A DNA stretch of 64,000 nucleotides, from assembly GCA_018417955.1 (NCBI GenBank), contig JACTVC010000001.1, positions 1,054,001 to 1,118,000 on the forward strand. The letters run 5' to 3'. The notes under the pieces were generated by a model that saw only the letters and a program-made list of their open reading frames with translations, was not told the DNA's origin and ran no database searches. The position numbers were made by a program, and so were the translations under genes. Positions within the stretch are counted from its first letter, which is position 1; every line of letters starts with the position of its first letter. This stretch comes from Laccaria trichodermophora (Eukaryota > Basidiomycota > Agaricomycetes > Agaricales > Hydnangiaceae). Of the stretch, positions 44,313 through 56,390 are shown in pieces.

Positions 44313-45115
44313 TGAAGAGCGGCTGTAGCGCTTGGACGTGAAAAGCAAACCAAAGAAATGCGACCCTGAGACTGAGGCGCGACCTTAATTGGCAGGCAAC
44401 TCGGCGCCTTCAAGTTGATGGACATTCTCGATCTAACGGCAACCGCGACGTGTCTCTGGTGATAGCTTTACGATAGAGATGATCATCGCAAACGATAGGA
44501 CTGTACCCGCCTGGGCGCGCCTGAGATTTTCAAGTATGAGCGTTAGGTCTAAAAATAGATCAACCTCCCAAGATCGTGACTGAAATTTGTTCCCTGTTGT
44601 TCCCTCTGTGTTGCAGTTACGCTGATAACGGCTCTGACGAAAAATCTCAGAGTCCTCGATAAAATCTGCAATGTACCATCTTCCTTCAAATCAATATGAT
44701 GGGCTGTCCAGCACACTGGTGAAGTTTAAAGTGGTGCAGGTCAAAAGCAATGGTCTGCAATGGCGGCGGTGCACGAAGATGGCGCTGACATAGGTCAACG
44801 ACGTACGACGACAGTAATTTGCCGTAGATTCGCGTTATATTATCTCTTCATCCTCCAGCATGTCTTGGTATCGTCCTAAGGGTCTTCTGAGTCGGTAGCG
44901 GGTCCGTCATCGAGTCACAAGTTGAAGAAGTCTCTGATCGCACTCGTCCACAGTCAACGACAGTCATACACTGTCACAACAATCCTTCTCAAAACCGTTG
45001 TACTTTCCCCACCACTCCTTTCACCATTCTATCCCGCATCCTCCCCAATCTGGGCACTCGCCCCTCCTTCTTCTTCTCTTTCACCACCATCCCAAAACGA
45101 AAGTTCTCATCCGCA
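44313..45115. promoter_or_regulatory. Shared upstream region of the secreted protein gene and trl1
   Basis: About 800 bp between divergent starts (44312 minus, 45116 plus). CT-rich close to the trl1 start. No gene, hairpin or repeat recognised. Confidence 0.4.
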
Positions 45116-47600
45116 ATGCCACCCACCTTTTCCCAGTCCGACTCAGCCCTCATCTCCTCACTCATATCCCTCTCCAAAAAATCCCCAAAACTCGTCAAAT
45201 CATCCGTCTACCCCGCACCCGCATCCCCCGACATCTCTCTCCGATCATGGAAGATGAACGAGTTCAAGTATTACGATATCCCCAGCCCCTTTCCCACACT
45301 CGCCCGCGGGCTCTTCACACTCACCGAAAAGGAAGACGGGGAGGAGAGGCATAGGATCGTAGTCAGAGGCTATGATAAATTCTTCAATATTGGTGAAGTG
45401 CCATGGACGACTTGGGCGTCACTTGAATCGCACACGATCGCGCCTTATACCCTCTCACTCAAATCGAACGGATGCATCATTTTCATCGCGGCACTTACAC
45501 CCACAAAGATTGTCGTCACGTCTAAACACTCCCTGGGGCCTGTGGGGAATGCCACGTTAAGCCACGCACAGGCTGGCGAAGGCTGGTTGAGGAAGTATTT
45601 CGAAAAGGTCGGCAAGACCGAGGAAGACTTGGCAAAGCAGCTTTGGGATAATAATTGGACTGCCATTGCCGAGGTACGTTCATTCACTTTTTGTTGTTGC
45701 TTTACTTACACTACACACAGCTATGTGATGACTCTTTCGAAGAACACGTCCTTGCCTACCCACCCGAAAAGACAGGCCTTCATCTGCACGGCCTCAACAC
45801 CTGCACGAAAGACTTTCATACCCTCCCACACACCGTCGTAGACGCGTTCGCCGAAGAATGGGGGTTCATCAAGACCCTAACCACAACATTGAACACCATC
45901 CAAGAGGTCCGGGAATTCACAGACTCAGTGGCAAAAGCGGGCGAATGGAACGGGGAGAGCGTCGAGGGCTTCGTGGTTCGCACGCACGTCACAGAGCCGC
46001 CTACGGGCAAATCTCGAACAGACAAGTCGCCCTACGCACCGGGCTCCTCGTTCTTCTTCAAGGTGAAGTTTGACGAGCCCTACATGATGTACCGTGACTG
46101 GCGGGAAGTCACAAAGTCGCTGCTGTCCAGCAACAGCAAAGGCGCGATGAAAGCGAGCAGCCTGCCGAAATCAAAGATGAAGCGCCCGGAGACAAAGGTG
46201 TATGTCAAGTGGGTGATTGAGGAGATCAAGAAGCACCCTGAGGAGTTTGCGGAGTATTCAAAGGGTAAAGGGATTATTGCGACGCGGGAAAAGTTTTTGG
46301 CGTGGTTGGCTGGGGAGGGGAAAGGCGAGTTGAAGGCGATGGAGGAGCAGACGGACAAGGAGGTGAAGGGGGAAGAGGGGGGAAAGGCAAAAGTGTTTGG
46401 CAAGACGATCATTGTGCCCATTGCGATACCTGGGTGTGGCAAGACGGCGGTGTCGGTCGCATTGGCGCATATATTTGGGTTTGGGCATACGCAGAGCGAC
46501 GATGTGCATGTCAAGAAAGCAGCACCCATCTTTGTGAAGAACGTCATGTCACTACTCCAGACACACGACGTAGTCATCGCAGACAAGTACGTTTCCATTT
46601 CCTTGTTACCGAACTACACTAACTCTCTTACTTCTGTAGGAACAACCACCTCCGCCAACACCGCCAAGCCCTCCGCGACGCCACATCCAAACTCCCCACT
46701 CCCGTCCGCCTCCTCGCGCTCAACTGGTCCCTCGACAAACCCAACGCCACAATCCACCGCATCTGCGCAGACCGCATCCAATCCCGCGGGGAGAACCACC
46801 AAACCCTTCGCGCAGACCTGTCCACCTATAAAGCGCATGAAGAGGTTGTGTGGATGTTCATCAATACAACTGAAGAACTCGCTCCGAGCGAGGTGGACGA
46901 GTGCATCGAGATGGAGCTGGAGGATACGCTCGAAGAGGCCGTGGAGAGGGCTGTAGCTGGGGTCGCGAGGATCTTGGGGATCCCTCATCCAGGTGAGGAA
47001 AAAGTGAAGGAGGGGATAGAGGTGGTGAAGGGGTACGAGCCCTCGTCCAAGAAGCCTGACGAACCCAAGAAGAAAGCGGCGCCGGAGGCGAGGTATTATG
47101 GGCTCTTGCCTGAAGTGGACCTTGTGGAGTTGTTGGATGCGCAGCTTAAGGGGACGGAGGGGGAAAAGTTTTGGGATCAGCTGAAGAAGTCTGGGAGGGT
47201 GACGAAGAGGCCACATGTCACTATCGTGCATAAGACTGAGCTGTCCTCGTCAAAGGAGCTGTGGGATCGGTGTGCGGGGTTGCACGCGTCCGCCTCTCCG
47301 CCTTTGTTCAAGGGCAGGCTAGGAAGCGTGGTTTGGGATGAGAGGGTGATGGCTGTATCTGTGGATGATGTAGATGTTGAAGAGGGTGAGGGCGGAGAAG
47401 GGCAGGAGGGTGCGGTGTTCGTGTCGGGGTTGGGTGGTGATGTGAGGGGGCGACTTCACATTACTGTGGGTACTAGAGATGGAAAGGTGCCGCCTGTGGA
47501 AGCCAAGGGGCTGGTGCAAAAGTGGAGAGGGGGAGAGGCGGTGAAGAGCGTAAAGCTGGGGGATGTGGTGTTTAGAGGCAGGGTGAAGGGATTGAATTGA
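45116..47600 (+). CDS. trl1: tRNA ligase Trl1 (ligase-kinase-cyclic phosphodiesterase)
   Basis: Exons 45116-45673, 45721-46586 and 46640-47600 encode 794 residues. All three enzymatic domains are visible in order. The adenylyltransferase has its lysine in SLKSNGCI (K116) and VEGFVVR and FFFKVKFDEPYMMYRDWREV further on. The polynucleotide kinase has the P-loop PGCGKTAVS (about residue 424) and DDVHVKK. The C-terminal 2H phosphodiesterase has HVTIVH (about 666) and HITVGT (about 747). The enzyme heals and seals tRNA halves after intron removal and, in yeast, splices HAC1 mRNA in the unfolded-protein response. The start is supported by an in-frame ATG and the family-like N-terminus. Codon use is G/C-rich late in the gene, which also leaves long open antisense frames. 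Confidence 0.95.
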
Positions 47601-47831
47601 TTGGATATTTGGATTGACAATGACACCCACCTCAGTAACAATGACCACCCACCTCAGTATTTATGTAACAGTTGTAATACCACGAAATGAAATCGGTATA
47701 TTCAACTCCTCGAAAACCCTCGGTATAAATTGCAGGAATTTACACACTCGAAAATAAATATAGTACACAGTCAGACGGTGGTAAGTTACATACATACAGC
47801 GGTACAGGTAGAAATGTCCATAGTCATGGCC

Positions 47832-49221
47832 TTATGCTTTGAGGCAAAGCAAAGGGTTCAAGGCCATCACTAAAAACATAATCAGTGAGCGCCTCGAATC
47901 AATGGCAGCATACATAGGTAAACGTACGTTGACCAAAGTAGGGACCAACATGAGCCACGTTGATAAAAGTCGAGGCTGGTTTACGAGTGATGAGTATCTC
48001 TGAGAGAAAAGACTTTGTAAAAATGTAGACTCACGTATCGAATCACTACAGGTGGGGTCTTCGCCTCCGTTACATATTTTTACATTGTCTTTCGTACCCG
48101 GCTCCCGAAAATTCCAATATTCAGTTCCGCTAATAAGCCGATGTTTTCAGTGAAACTTCTCGACGAATCCGAAGAGTTGAAAATAAACGCACAAATGACG
48201 GTAACCGAGAGCCTTGAATAATATAGTGGGTATACCATCTGGAAAAAAAAATCTTCAACGATGTGGTAATGAACCCGGACTTAATTTCCACGCACCAAAA
48301 GTGTGAACACCTGATTACGGCGAATGAGTACTTTCTTATTTCAAGAGAGAGAGGGACAAACGCACCGCGAAAGATATGGTCAACACCAATTGTTTTCTCA
48401 ACGAGCGTCGCAAACGCTTGATTGCCCGTCCGGGGTTGCCCTGTTAGTCCAATCAGAATCAAACGCGCCGCATTATAATAAGAGCAACTGACCATAGGTG
48501 TACAACTCCAAGGGTACATTTGGATGGGCGGCACGCACAGTCAGCGCGGCAACGGACGCGACTGAACCGCCGAGTGAATGACCTTTTTAATACGGCTACT
48601 AAATGCACAGAAAAAACAGGAGAAGACTTTATTACCAGTAGCGACGACACGGTACGTTGGGTACGACGCTAATTGTTTCTTGACGGTGGCGAGGACATCC
48701 GCCGCAACGACGTTGTAGGCGTGCAAGAATCCAGTATGAACGTAAGCGTCACCGACATTCGTGAGGCCTTGAGATTTCAGTGGGGACATAATAATATGGA
48801 TGTCTAAAAAATGAGTCAGCGTTGAGATTTAATTGACGCAAAATATTAAATAGCATTACCAGTGAAGACATCGATAGGTTCCAATGATCCTGTAAACACA
48901 ATGACGATTTCTTGGCGGGTATCGTCGCGGGCAATAAATCCCTGGGTGCCCTTTTTCGAGAACTTGAAGAGTAATCAGCCATCGGGGAAGAGAAAAAAAT
49001 AGTCCTGAACAGTAACTCACCTGGGAGATGAGCGTGTTTCCGAGAGGTTTTGGACAGAATAGCTGATACGACGCCGACGAGTACTTTGAATAACGTTCGA
49101 GATCGCCCCATGTCACTTGCGTAATTCCAACATCGCGCTGCTCCAATAAAGGAGAGGCGAGCGTCCGCAGAAAGATGTTGAAGACAAGACCAAGAGGAAG
49201 TGCACCGAGCGAGAAACGCAT
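47832..49221 (-). CDS. Secreted class 3 lipase (alpha/beta hydrolase)
   Basis: Start at ATG 49221 with a signal peptide (MRFSLGALPLGLVFNIFLRT..ASP). About nine exons joined by phase give ITQVTWGDLERYSKYSSASY, GFIARDDTRQEIVIVFTGS, VHTGFLHAYN, VVATGHSLGGSVASVAALTV, YGQPRTGNQAFATLVEK, VHTFDGIPTI, YRHFGTEYWNFREPGTKDN, ICNGGEDPTCSDS and VAHVGPYFGQL. The nucleophile is the Ser of GHSLGG; the His of VAHVGPYFG is the likely catalytic base. The tail NPLLCLKA ends at TAA 47832-47834. Class 3 lipases of this type hydrolyse triacylglycerols or feruloyl esters outside the cell. Confidence 0.92.
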
Positions 49222-50232
49222 CTTGGAGTTTGACCGGCTGGGGTAGTGGAGGCGAGGACGAACACTGAGGTATTGAGTGTGCTGAAGATAATTTATATCT
49301 CTGGTGTTTCTTGGTAGTACACAGGTTGGTGAGGTCAGATGAGCGCAAAAAATATATCACATTTGGAAGGGACGAGCGGGGAAAGATGCAAGTGCGGGGA
49401 AGCTGGGGTCAGGCGCACGCGTTCCACATGGAGAGAGGATTTTTTAGTTGTTACAAAGCGTCGTGTGCCTGACTGCCCGTCGCTGCGACGATCCACTTCC
49501 AAGCCTGTTGGCTTTAAAGCTGATAACTTCTGTAACTCAAGGCGGAATGTCGTCAAAACAATTGACTTGTTAACAGAAAATTCCTGGTTATATCAGCCCA
49601 GAGATAAAGAGCTGAAGAGCGTTTAACATACTCAGTATGGTCAGGTACTAGTCTGACCTGAATGAACGCCGAGAGTTTGCCTGCAGATCTCTAGCTTTTC
49701 CGCAGGGCGATAGAGAATCTTGCGATAGCCCGTGATTATTCCCCGCATGCTTATGAGCACTAAAGCAGATCTGATAGGGGATCGAAAGCAAATCAGTGTT
49801 TCATGAAAATTTCAACGAATAGCAAAGCCCTGGTTTGACTGTGCGGGGGAGGGGGAGGGAAGCAGTTGGGAGATGTCTATCGCTTTTGATCATCGATGAT
49901 TGATAACTTGTAAGCGTGCATCTAATACATGAGATCGAAGGGTTGTGACTGAATATGGTAGCATTACTTTTGCTCAGTACTTACTTACGGAGTGAGCGAG
50001 GGAGTGACCCGGGTGGCCAACGTATGTTTGTTCAGGTATTGGAAACTTTTTCAGAGCTGCGCGATTTTTGACTCACCACTTCCTCAAATCGTTTAAATTT
50101 TTTGACAACTGAATGTAACTTTTTCTCTTCTACATGAATATCTACTTTTTTGTTGTTGTAAATCTATTATCTTCGCTATCGGAGGCGCTCCGATGCTCAG
50201 GGTTCAGCATATTGAAGGAAGCGATCACTGAA
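49222..50232. other. Intergenic, about 1 kb
   Basis: No gene seen between the lipase start and the GH5 stop. It contains one copy of a dispersed repeat (49835-49925). Open frames near 49339-49626 have no coding character. Confidence 0.5.
49835..49925 (+). repeat. Dispersed repeat, second copy at 56405-56485
   Basis: About 85 bp of high similarity, with shared landmarks GACTGTGCGGGGGA, GATGTCTATCGC, TTTTGATCAT/TTTGATCAT and GATTGATAA. No coding capacity; same orientation in both places. Confidence 0.8.
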
Positions 50233-52570
50233 TCAATTTAAATTTGACACGTAGTGATATGGCGGGAATGACCCCCAGAGGCCAACCCCTACCAGCCAAA
50301 GAATTAGCGCTAGCCTCTGAGGCCTTCTGTCACTCAGAAGCGTCAGGCCTGAGGTGGCTGTGGTTGTGGTCATTGTAACGTTGATGTAAACGTCACAAAC
50401 ATAGGGATCATTGAACTTCGATGGGTCCTGAGTGAAGTACCCTCTCCTCAGGCCCTCCATGTACGACCTTCAACCGATGGTGATGAGATAGAAAAGAGGA
50501 AGGGCAGAAGAAAAGTACCTACCACTGCCTCGGCAAATCCGCAGTTAAAGTGGAGTCCTCCAGTTTAAAGTTCCAGAACTGCAACGGTGTTAGTCCCCCA
50601 AGAGACAAGGGAGAAAACACGTACAATCCATCCTGCATCTTTCCCATAGGCGAGTTTTTGTGCGTCAGCCCACTGCTTCATGAATGCGTCGGAGGCATTG
50701 GCATTGAACTGGGTGCCAAGACTCCATTCTCCGATCAAGAGTGGACTGCTACCGAGAGCTGCGTGGGTTTGGATCGTTTTTGAATCTGAATCTTGAGAGG
50801 TCAGAAAGTGGAAGAAGACAAGAGACTACAACAACCCACTGCATATAGAAGTAAGGTAAGCTTGTTCGGTTGCATCGGCGACGCCCTATACCATCAAAGG
50901 TCAATTCTATCCCATTGGTTTCCAGAGATGACAAGTACACCATACCTGTTTGCGGAATGTTAGAAAGCAACTTGATCGAAGATAAAGCAAGAGACCTACG
51001 AGTAATACAAATGGTTGTCGTAAATCTGAGGACCAATTGCCGCGTCCGCAGGGTTTGAAGGGTTGTTGTATTGCCAGCCGATATCCATGAAGCTAGGTAT
51101 CAATAATAAGCCCTCTGGCACATAAACAATTTGAGTTGTCAATTCACTTGGTGACCAACGCAGTCCTTTGCTGCAAAAGACTACTCAATCCACCCAGTTC
51201 AAGGGACGTATTCAGCACCAACTGCTGGGCGACCTGGGCGAAGATTGGCGCTGCATCCTTCAATACTCTGCAAACCTCTGGGTTGAAGTTATTCTGCAAC
51301 GTAGCAGCAGCAGACAAGGCACTGGTGACATTCACTTGTGATGCGAGGATGGGAGGAACTTCACCAGAGACAGGTGGAATACCAAGGGTCAGTTCGACGG
51401 CACGGATGACTTGAACGAAGTTCTTCTGAACTAACAGAATGTCAGTTGTGATAAAGAGGTAACATGTGGTCAAAATACAATCGCCGTAGCCGGGTGTTTT
51501 ATTAGCATCCAGGATCGGTTCGTTTATAGCTTCGATAGCTGCGACACTTCCAAAAGCGGGATCAAGGTGCGATAGCGCCGTCATGACGGCGCTCCAGATG
51601 AGAGCGCGGTGGTAATTGTACGGAGTCTGTATGCGGTAACGTCATCGCTTGACAAAGTAAGGTGGGGAGTAGGCAACGTACGTAAAATTGAACATCGCTG
51701 GTGCATCTATCAAAGATGTCTTGTGAGTGCTTATAAGGGAGTAGCAAGTCCACGAACCTCCCTGCAAACATTTGATTGGGGGTAGCAACACCAGGAAGAG
51801 CATGGTGGTCGAGGATGACAGAAATCCCTGCGTCTCTCAGTTGTGTTAAGCCACGTTGCTGGAGGACAAACGAAATGCTTAAGTATTCAAATTAACCAGA
51901 AAAGAACGGGAAGATTACCAATTGCAAAATACCACCTCGGGGGTAGAACTCGGTAGTTCTGTTGACAAGTGGTTCAACGATCCAGTAGCCTAACTGTTGG
52001 GATGAGTGAATATATTTAACAGCAACAAAGGGGAACCCAAGCGAGTACTTACAGGAACGCGGACGGTGTTCAGACCAGCTCCCTTGATCTGGTCAACATC
52101 AGGTTGGTTGAACCAAGTCTCCCTGTTCAAGACTTCATGTGTGGATTGAAGACACTAAAGCCATGACATACCAGTGTTGATTGAAGATCTGGTCCACGGT
52201 CTCGGGATATTTCTGAGCAAGCGCACTAACGGGAGCGTGAGTTGGACAGCACGAAGTCAATTAGGGTGAACGCACAACTCAGATCCGATGCAAGTTCCAC
52301 TACAATTTTGGCAGTTTTCGCCACCCATGCGCACCCATTCTGCTGCGTGTAAGTAGCTCGGCTGCGATCAAAGTATATTTGCATACCATCCGGAAGAATC
52401 CATGATTCCATGACGAGCCTGGTCAATAGGTTAGAAAGGATGAAAGATGTGACGTTGACGTTGACGAACCATGAACCCAAGTTTACACCATATATTTTAC
52501 TCGGCAACCCGGCGTTGACGAGAGCTGTCGCTGTCAAGAAAGATAAATAGTAAAAGAGAGTGGGGGCCAT
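50233..52570 (-). CDS. GH5 exo-beta-1,3-glucanase (glucan 1,3-beta-glucosidase)
   Basis: Start at ATG 52570 with a signal peptide (MAPTLFYYLSFLTATALVNA). Many short introns; joined exons read GLPSKIYGVNLGSWLVMESW, ILPDAEWVRMGGENCQNC, the NQPDVDQIKGAGLNTVRVPL stretch followed by GYWIVEP, AIEAINEPILD with the acid/base Glu, and LLIGEWSLGTQ with the nucleophile Glu. This order is typical of GH5 exo-1,3-glucanases, which remodel cell-wall glucan. The protein ends DVYINVTMTTTTATSGLTLL followed by a hydrophobic patch (LALILWLVGVGLWG) and the stop at 50233; a lipid-anchored or membrane-held form is possible, but no classical anchor site is clear. Confidence 0.9.
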
Positions 52571-53190
52571 GCTAAGCCAAACGACTTGCCAGGAAGTGGA
52601 GGAAGGGAACGAAGAAGGATGAATAACAAGGAGTGGAGGAAAACCCTCCTACTTAGAGTCCTCTTAGGAACTCAACCCTGCCAGGTGTATTTCATTATTT
52701 TAAAAATCGGGATTGGCCAAAGGGAAAACTTCGCGACTTCCTCGCTTGTTGTGGCCCTGGATTGACATGCTGGAACTTTCGTGATGAGGTGGCTATTTGT
52801 AAGTAGATGAGGCCTAAAAGCCTAATGCCTGGATGTCTTGTCGCTAGCAATGCGTTCTCGTCAAATGGGCGGAAGAATGAGAAGGTGTCCGTCGCGTGAC
52901 GAAAGAGCGCAAGAAACTTGTAGAAACGTGGAGTCAGTAGATTCAAATCATGGCCTGTGCGTTTGACCTACAAGAATCAATGTTCTTCCAATGCGGCTCG
53001 CAGTTACACAGGTGACAGCGGCTACTTGAAATTGTAGTTTCCCTGACCGACACATCGGCGGCCAAATAGTGTTGGAATTTCGGGAGCTGTGCACAGTGCG
53101 AGCATGTATGACCGATCTTAACTGCTTCCGAAAACCTGACTTGATTTATTATCCAGGCCAAAATTTTAGATTCTCAAACGAAGAAGCCCC
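52571..53190. other. Intergenic, no gene seen
   Basis: About 600 bp upstream of the GH5 gene. Several short minus-strand frames lack coding features. Confidence 0.4.
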
Positions 53191-53199
53191 TTGATGTTA

Positions 53200-53755
53200 G
53201 TCTCCCGATGTCAGACTCCGATATGAAGTTGATGATAGTCGATCATACCTTGATGTGGGTTTGCACGGTCTGGAGTCGGCCGGCAACACGAAGAAGAGCG
53301 ACGGGTTTTTCGAAAATGGCATCCTAAAAGCTTTGGAAAGTGACCCCATCATGATACCAACACTGCTTAAGAAGTGAAAGTTATTGGGAATGGCCATTGG
53401 CGTGGTATGTCGACAGTCCTTTCTCTGATGTCTTCCTTGATTTTGGCAACACATATTTCCATGAAGTGACGGAAAACTGTCGTCGCGTAAAGGGGGTGTG
53501 GTTCTGCTTTGGTGGTGGAGGATCATACTCTGGCTACGGAAAATTTGGGTAAGTTCATTGGCTGCTCGGATGATTTACGGAAAACTCAATATGTTAGCTG
53601 TAGGTTTGACCGCAGATTCCTTGTTTATGATCAGACTACGGGGAGACAATTCGGACGTATAAACGCACGGAGAAGGATGATATTGTAGACGATATGATTC
53701 TAGCGGGGAAAGGGGCACCTCAGCTAAACGTATAATCTTGATACTTAGGTGTTTT
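53200..53755 (+). pseudogene. Decayed C-terminal part of a calcineurin-like metallophosphatase (Dcr2-type)
   Basis: Blocks recognisable as the end of a fungal Dcr2/purple-acid-like phosphatase lie in order but in different frames: YLDVGLHGLESAGNTKKSDG and FFENGILKALESD, then after an intron-like gap ENCRRVKGVWFCFGGGGSYS, GYGKFG, a second intron (GTAAGT...TGTAG), FDRRFLVYD, and DYGETIRTYKRTEKDD. A frame change with an in-frame stop near 53370 and a missing 4 bases near 53630 break the reading frame. The catalytic N-terminal domain is absent. Intron positions remain, so it is a decayed genomic fragment and not a retrocopy. Confidence 0.75.
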
Positions 53756-53999
53756 TGTAGGGTATAAGATAGCGTAATTGTGTTTTGAGACCAAGAACGT
53801 TGAATTCTCACGTCATGTTAAATGGCTGGGCCAGGCCGCCAGGGGCGCCCTCGAATCTTCTCCGTGAGCATCTCCACTTGCTCTCTTCTACGTATCTCAG
53901 CGGCAACCTTTACCATGGCTTCGCGTCCACCCCAGCTTCAGAATTGACATCCCTCAAGACGCGAAAATCATTCAATTTCATCCAATACCTCAGCATCAG

Positions 54000-54830
54000 G
54001 CCGAATTTAGCGAGTGAGGGTCACGGAACCCCATCGAATGTAAGGGTGCAGCCTTTGAATTCGGTTTGACTGGATTCTCATGTTCCTATGAATCGAATTC
54101 AGCCTTCAGTAGAGTCAGCAGTGCATGTAAAAAGGTCGTCATCTCCGGAAAAAGCTCTCCGCAACTCCTCACTCCCAGTGGCTTTGAACTACGCTCAGGC
54201 TGTTGGCTTGTAACCATTACTTCCCTTCTTAGACCGCCTGAAAGCTCGGACGGATGTCTTGGAATCAACACTAAGCAGTGGAAGACAGCAAGCAAATCTC
54301 GGCGACGGCCACGGTCTAGTGGACGAAATGGCACGTCTTTAACCATCGATCATAATGATGACATATGTATGCCAGGAAGTCTTCCGACAATCTTTCAACA
54401 TTCCTGGTCTTGGTTCCTACCTGGAGAGTTCAACAGGAGGGAACGATTTCAGGTTAGCAGCATGTTTACTGAGCAACGTCATTTACCTACATTGAGCTAG
54501 GATCTGGAAGCAAGACGGGCCCGACGCGAATAGCGGCGCCATATTCTTAGCTTCAGCTTCTCGATTGCCTTTTCACATGTCGATGTTGACGTTCTTTTGT
54601 ATTCTTAGTGTTTCTCGAGAAGAGGTCCTCTACTAAAGAGTTATGTACCTCTAATGGTTCAAATCACTTAGAATCTCGCGCATATGCACACCATTATGCC
54701 AATGTCGGACGGCGTGTATTCTTTCTCCAATCCTCGATGAAAGCCTCTATAATGATCCCTTTCAGCGATGAATTCGTGCAAGCAGCTAAAAGTTTGAAGA
54801 GCTACACCACGACCATTCAAGATATCCGCG
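54000..54830 (+). pseudogene. Broken copy of the secreted-protein gene at 61135-62242
   Basis: 54121-54830 matches 61341-62085 over about 700 bp, introns included. Shared coding blocks are VISGKSSPQLLTPSGF, a GDGHGLVD segment, RQSF-IPGLGS, WKQDGPDANSGA and a DEFVQAAKSLKSYTTTIQD segment. A 2-base deletion near 54183 and a 4-base insertion near 54272 leave the frame shifted. The 5' exon with signal peptide is replaced by unrelated sequence, and the 3' end stops at about 54830, where the tandem duplication of the next genes begins. The Cys of SCLE is Tyr here. Confidence 0.8.
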
Positions 54831-55168
54831 GTTCACTCCTCGCAGCCGATGCAAGTTCTAGACATCATCGTGCCCGAAATTCGTGCAAGCGCCATCACAC
54901 GATGGTCAACTGGGAGGATGCGATGTGTCATTCTCATAAAACCCTCACTGTCCAGAGTCGGGGACGAGACGTTCCATTTGGTGCCGAATAAATGATAAAA
55001 CCTCAATTTAAATCCGTCCGTAAGTGACACTTAAGGCAGAACATTGGGAGATCATGTAACGAAGTCATCCCAAAACCAAGATCCAGGAATTTGGCAGTTA
55101 CCATAAGAGTACTGCCCCAACAAATAGAATAGAGCCTCCTACTCACCTCTACTTCTACCCTTCGCACC

Positions 55169-56164
55169 TCATTCGATATCCAAGCTATTGGTCCACCTGT
55201 CCTTGCAGTCAGAAAGGTACTGCATCTCAACGAGTTCTTCCACCCTCATCCAGAACCTTGGTATATTCCGAGAATCTGCCTTGGCCTCGTCCTCAAAATG
55301 CCCCAGGTCCATGACTATAAAGCGACGATCCCCCATCTCTCGGACAGACTTGATCAAAGAAGCATGCTGAACAGCATCAAAGTTCTCTAGAATGACGAAA
55401 TAACGGAGGTTGCTGGCAATTTTCTTCAACGGTGCGGTTTTCTCCCAATAGTTGTATGATACAGCAAAGTGAGTCAAGTTCTGAAATGCGTCAAGAGATA
55501 CAAGTCCCATAGGGGAGGGAGGGCCAGAAGATCGCACGCTGAGTGCATTGGACAGATCCTCCCATGGAAGCCATCGCATGCTGCTGACAACGACGAGATG
55601 TGTCAAGGAGAAGAGTATGTCGGTGGGGATGTTGAATGGGCGGTCATCATACCCGTGGTGTCGTGCGGATGGCCCGGATACTAACGACAGCTGCTGAATA
55701 TATGGGGACAGAATGTGAACGAGATAACGGGTGGGATTCATCGCTCTATTCCAAACTGAGAAGGCGGTGATGGTTCGAGAGCATTCCTCTAGAATGGGTT
55801 TGGCTTGATGGATATAAATGGTGCTTGAAAGTGATAAGGTCGTTATGCGACGGTCGAAAAATCCATGGGGTTTGCTCCTAACGTGTTTAAGAAAAGATGA
55901 CGCAGCTGTCGCGTTCAGGAGTTCGATATTCTCGTAGAGAATGGGTTGAATCCTGCATACGGCCGTCAAGAAATTTCTGCAAACTATAAACAAGAAAACG
56001 CACCAGGTATGCACATAGTGTGCAACTAGAACGAGACTGAGACCAGTCTTACGGTCCATCCTCGTCGCCATCTCAAAAATTGGGCGCTGCAGTTCATGTG
56101 GTATGTCGACCTCAGATTTAGCTGCAACATCGGTGGAGGTGTCATCGCTCAACAGATCAGCCAT
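55169..56164 (-). CDS. F-box-like protein, tandem paralog 1
   Basis: Exons 56164-56004 and 55952-55169 encode 314 residues. A single phase-2 intron (GTGCGT...GCAG) joins HYVHTW to IQPILYENIELL. The N-terminal IPHELQRPIFEMATRMDRK and LSLVLVAHYVHTWIQPILY follow the pattern of F-box-like domains in mushroom fungi (P-ELQ-x-IFE ... V ... W-P-LY). The rest is helical/leucine-rich, without catalytic motifs. About 85 percent identical by eye to the second copy. Start chosen at ATG 56164, giving MADLLSDDTSTD. Confidence 0.8.
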   Translation of the reverse strand: MADLLSDDTSTDVAAKSEVDIPHELQRPIFEMATRMDRKTGLSLVLVAHYVHTWCVFLFIVCRNFLTAVCRIQPILYENIELLNATAASSFLKHVRSKPHGFFDRRITTLSLSSTIYIHQAKPILEECSRTITAFSVWNRAMNPTRYLVHILSPYIQQLSLVSGPSARHHGYDDRPFNIPTDILFSLTHLVVVSSMRWLPWEDLSNALSVRSSGPPSPMGLVSLDAFQNLTHFAVSYNYWEKTAPLKKIASNLRYFVILENFDAVQHASLIKSVREMGDRRFIVMDLGHFEDEAKADSRNIPRFWMRVEELVEMQYLSDCKDRWTNSLDIE

Positions 56165-56344
56165 GCTGCTGGCTGTCAGAGAAACCCAGGGCAGGAATAA
56201 GTAAGAAAGGAAAATAATTTGAACAGTAAGGCATGGTTGAGTTCAAGTTGAGTTGCACTGCCCTCGCAAGGAACACCAACTTGATGAAGAACGCCTTGTT
56301 TATGATTGCCATGTATGCCAAACAAAGGCACTCTCAATCGTTAT

Positions 56345-56390
56345 GGCTTCTTGAAGGGCCGAGATACTTCCATTGTGTGCGCGAGCTAAA
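56345..56390 (+). repeat. Short dispersed similarity with 60975-61018
   Basis: Both read ATGGCTTCTTG, then GCCGAGATA-TTCCA and GTGCGC-AGC with a few changes. At 60975 it is 120 bp upstream of the secreted-protein gene; at 56345 it lies between the two tandem units. Likely part of a larger decayed duplicate. Confidence 0.6.

Noticed and set aside
46614..47231. Antisense frame of 205 codons opposite trl1
   Set aside because: Shadow of the G/C-rich kinase and phosphodiesterase coding sequence; the plus strand encodes conserved catalytic motifs.
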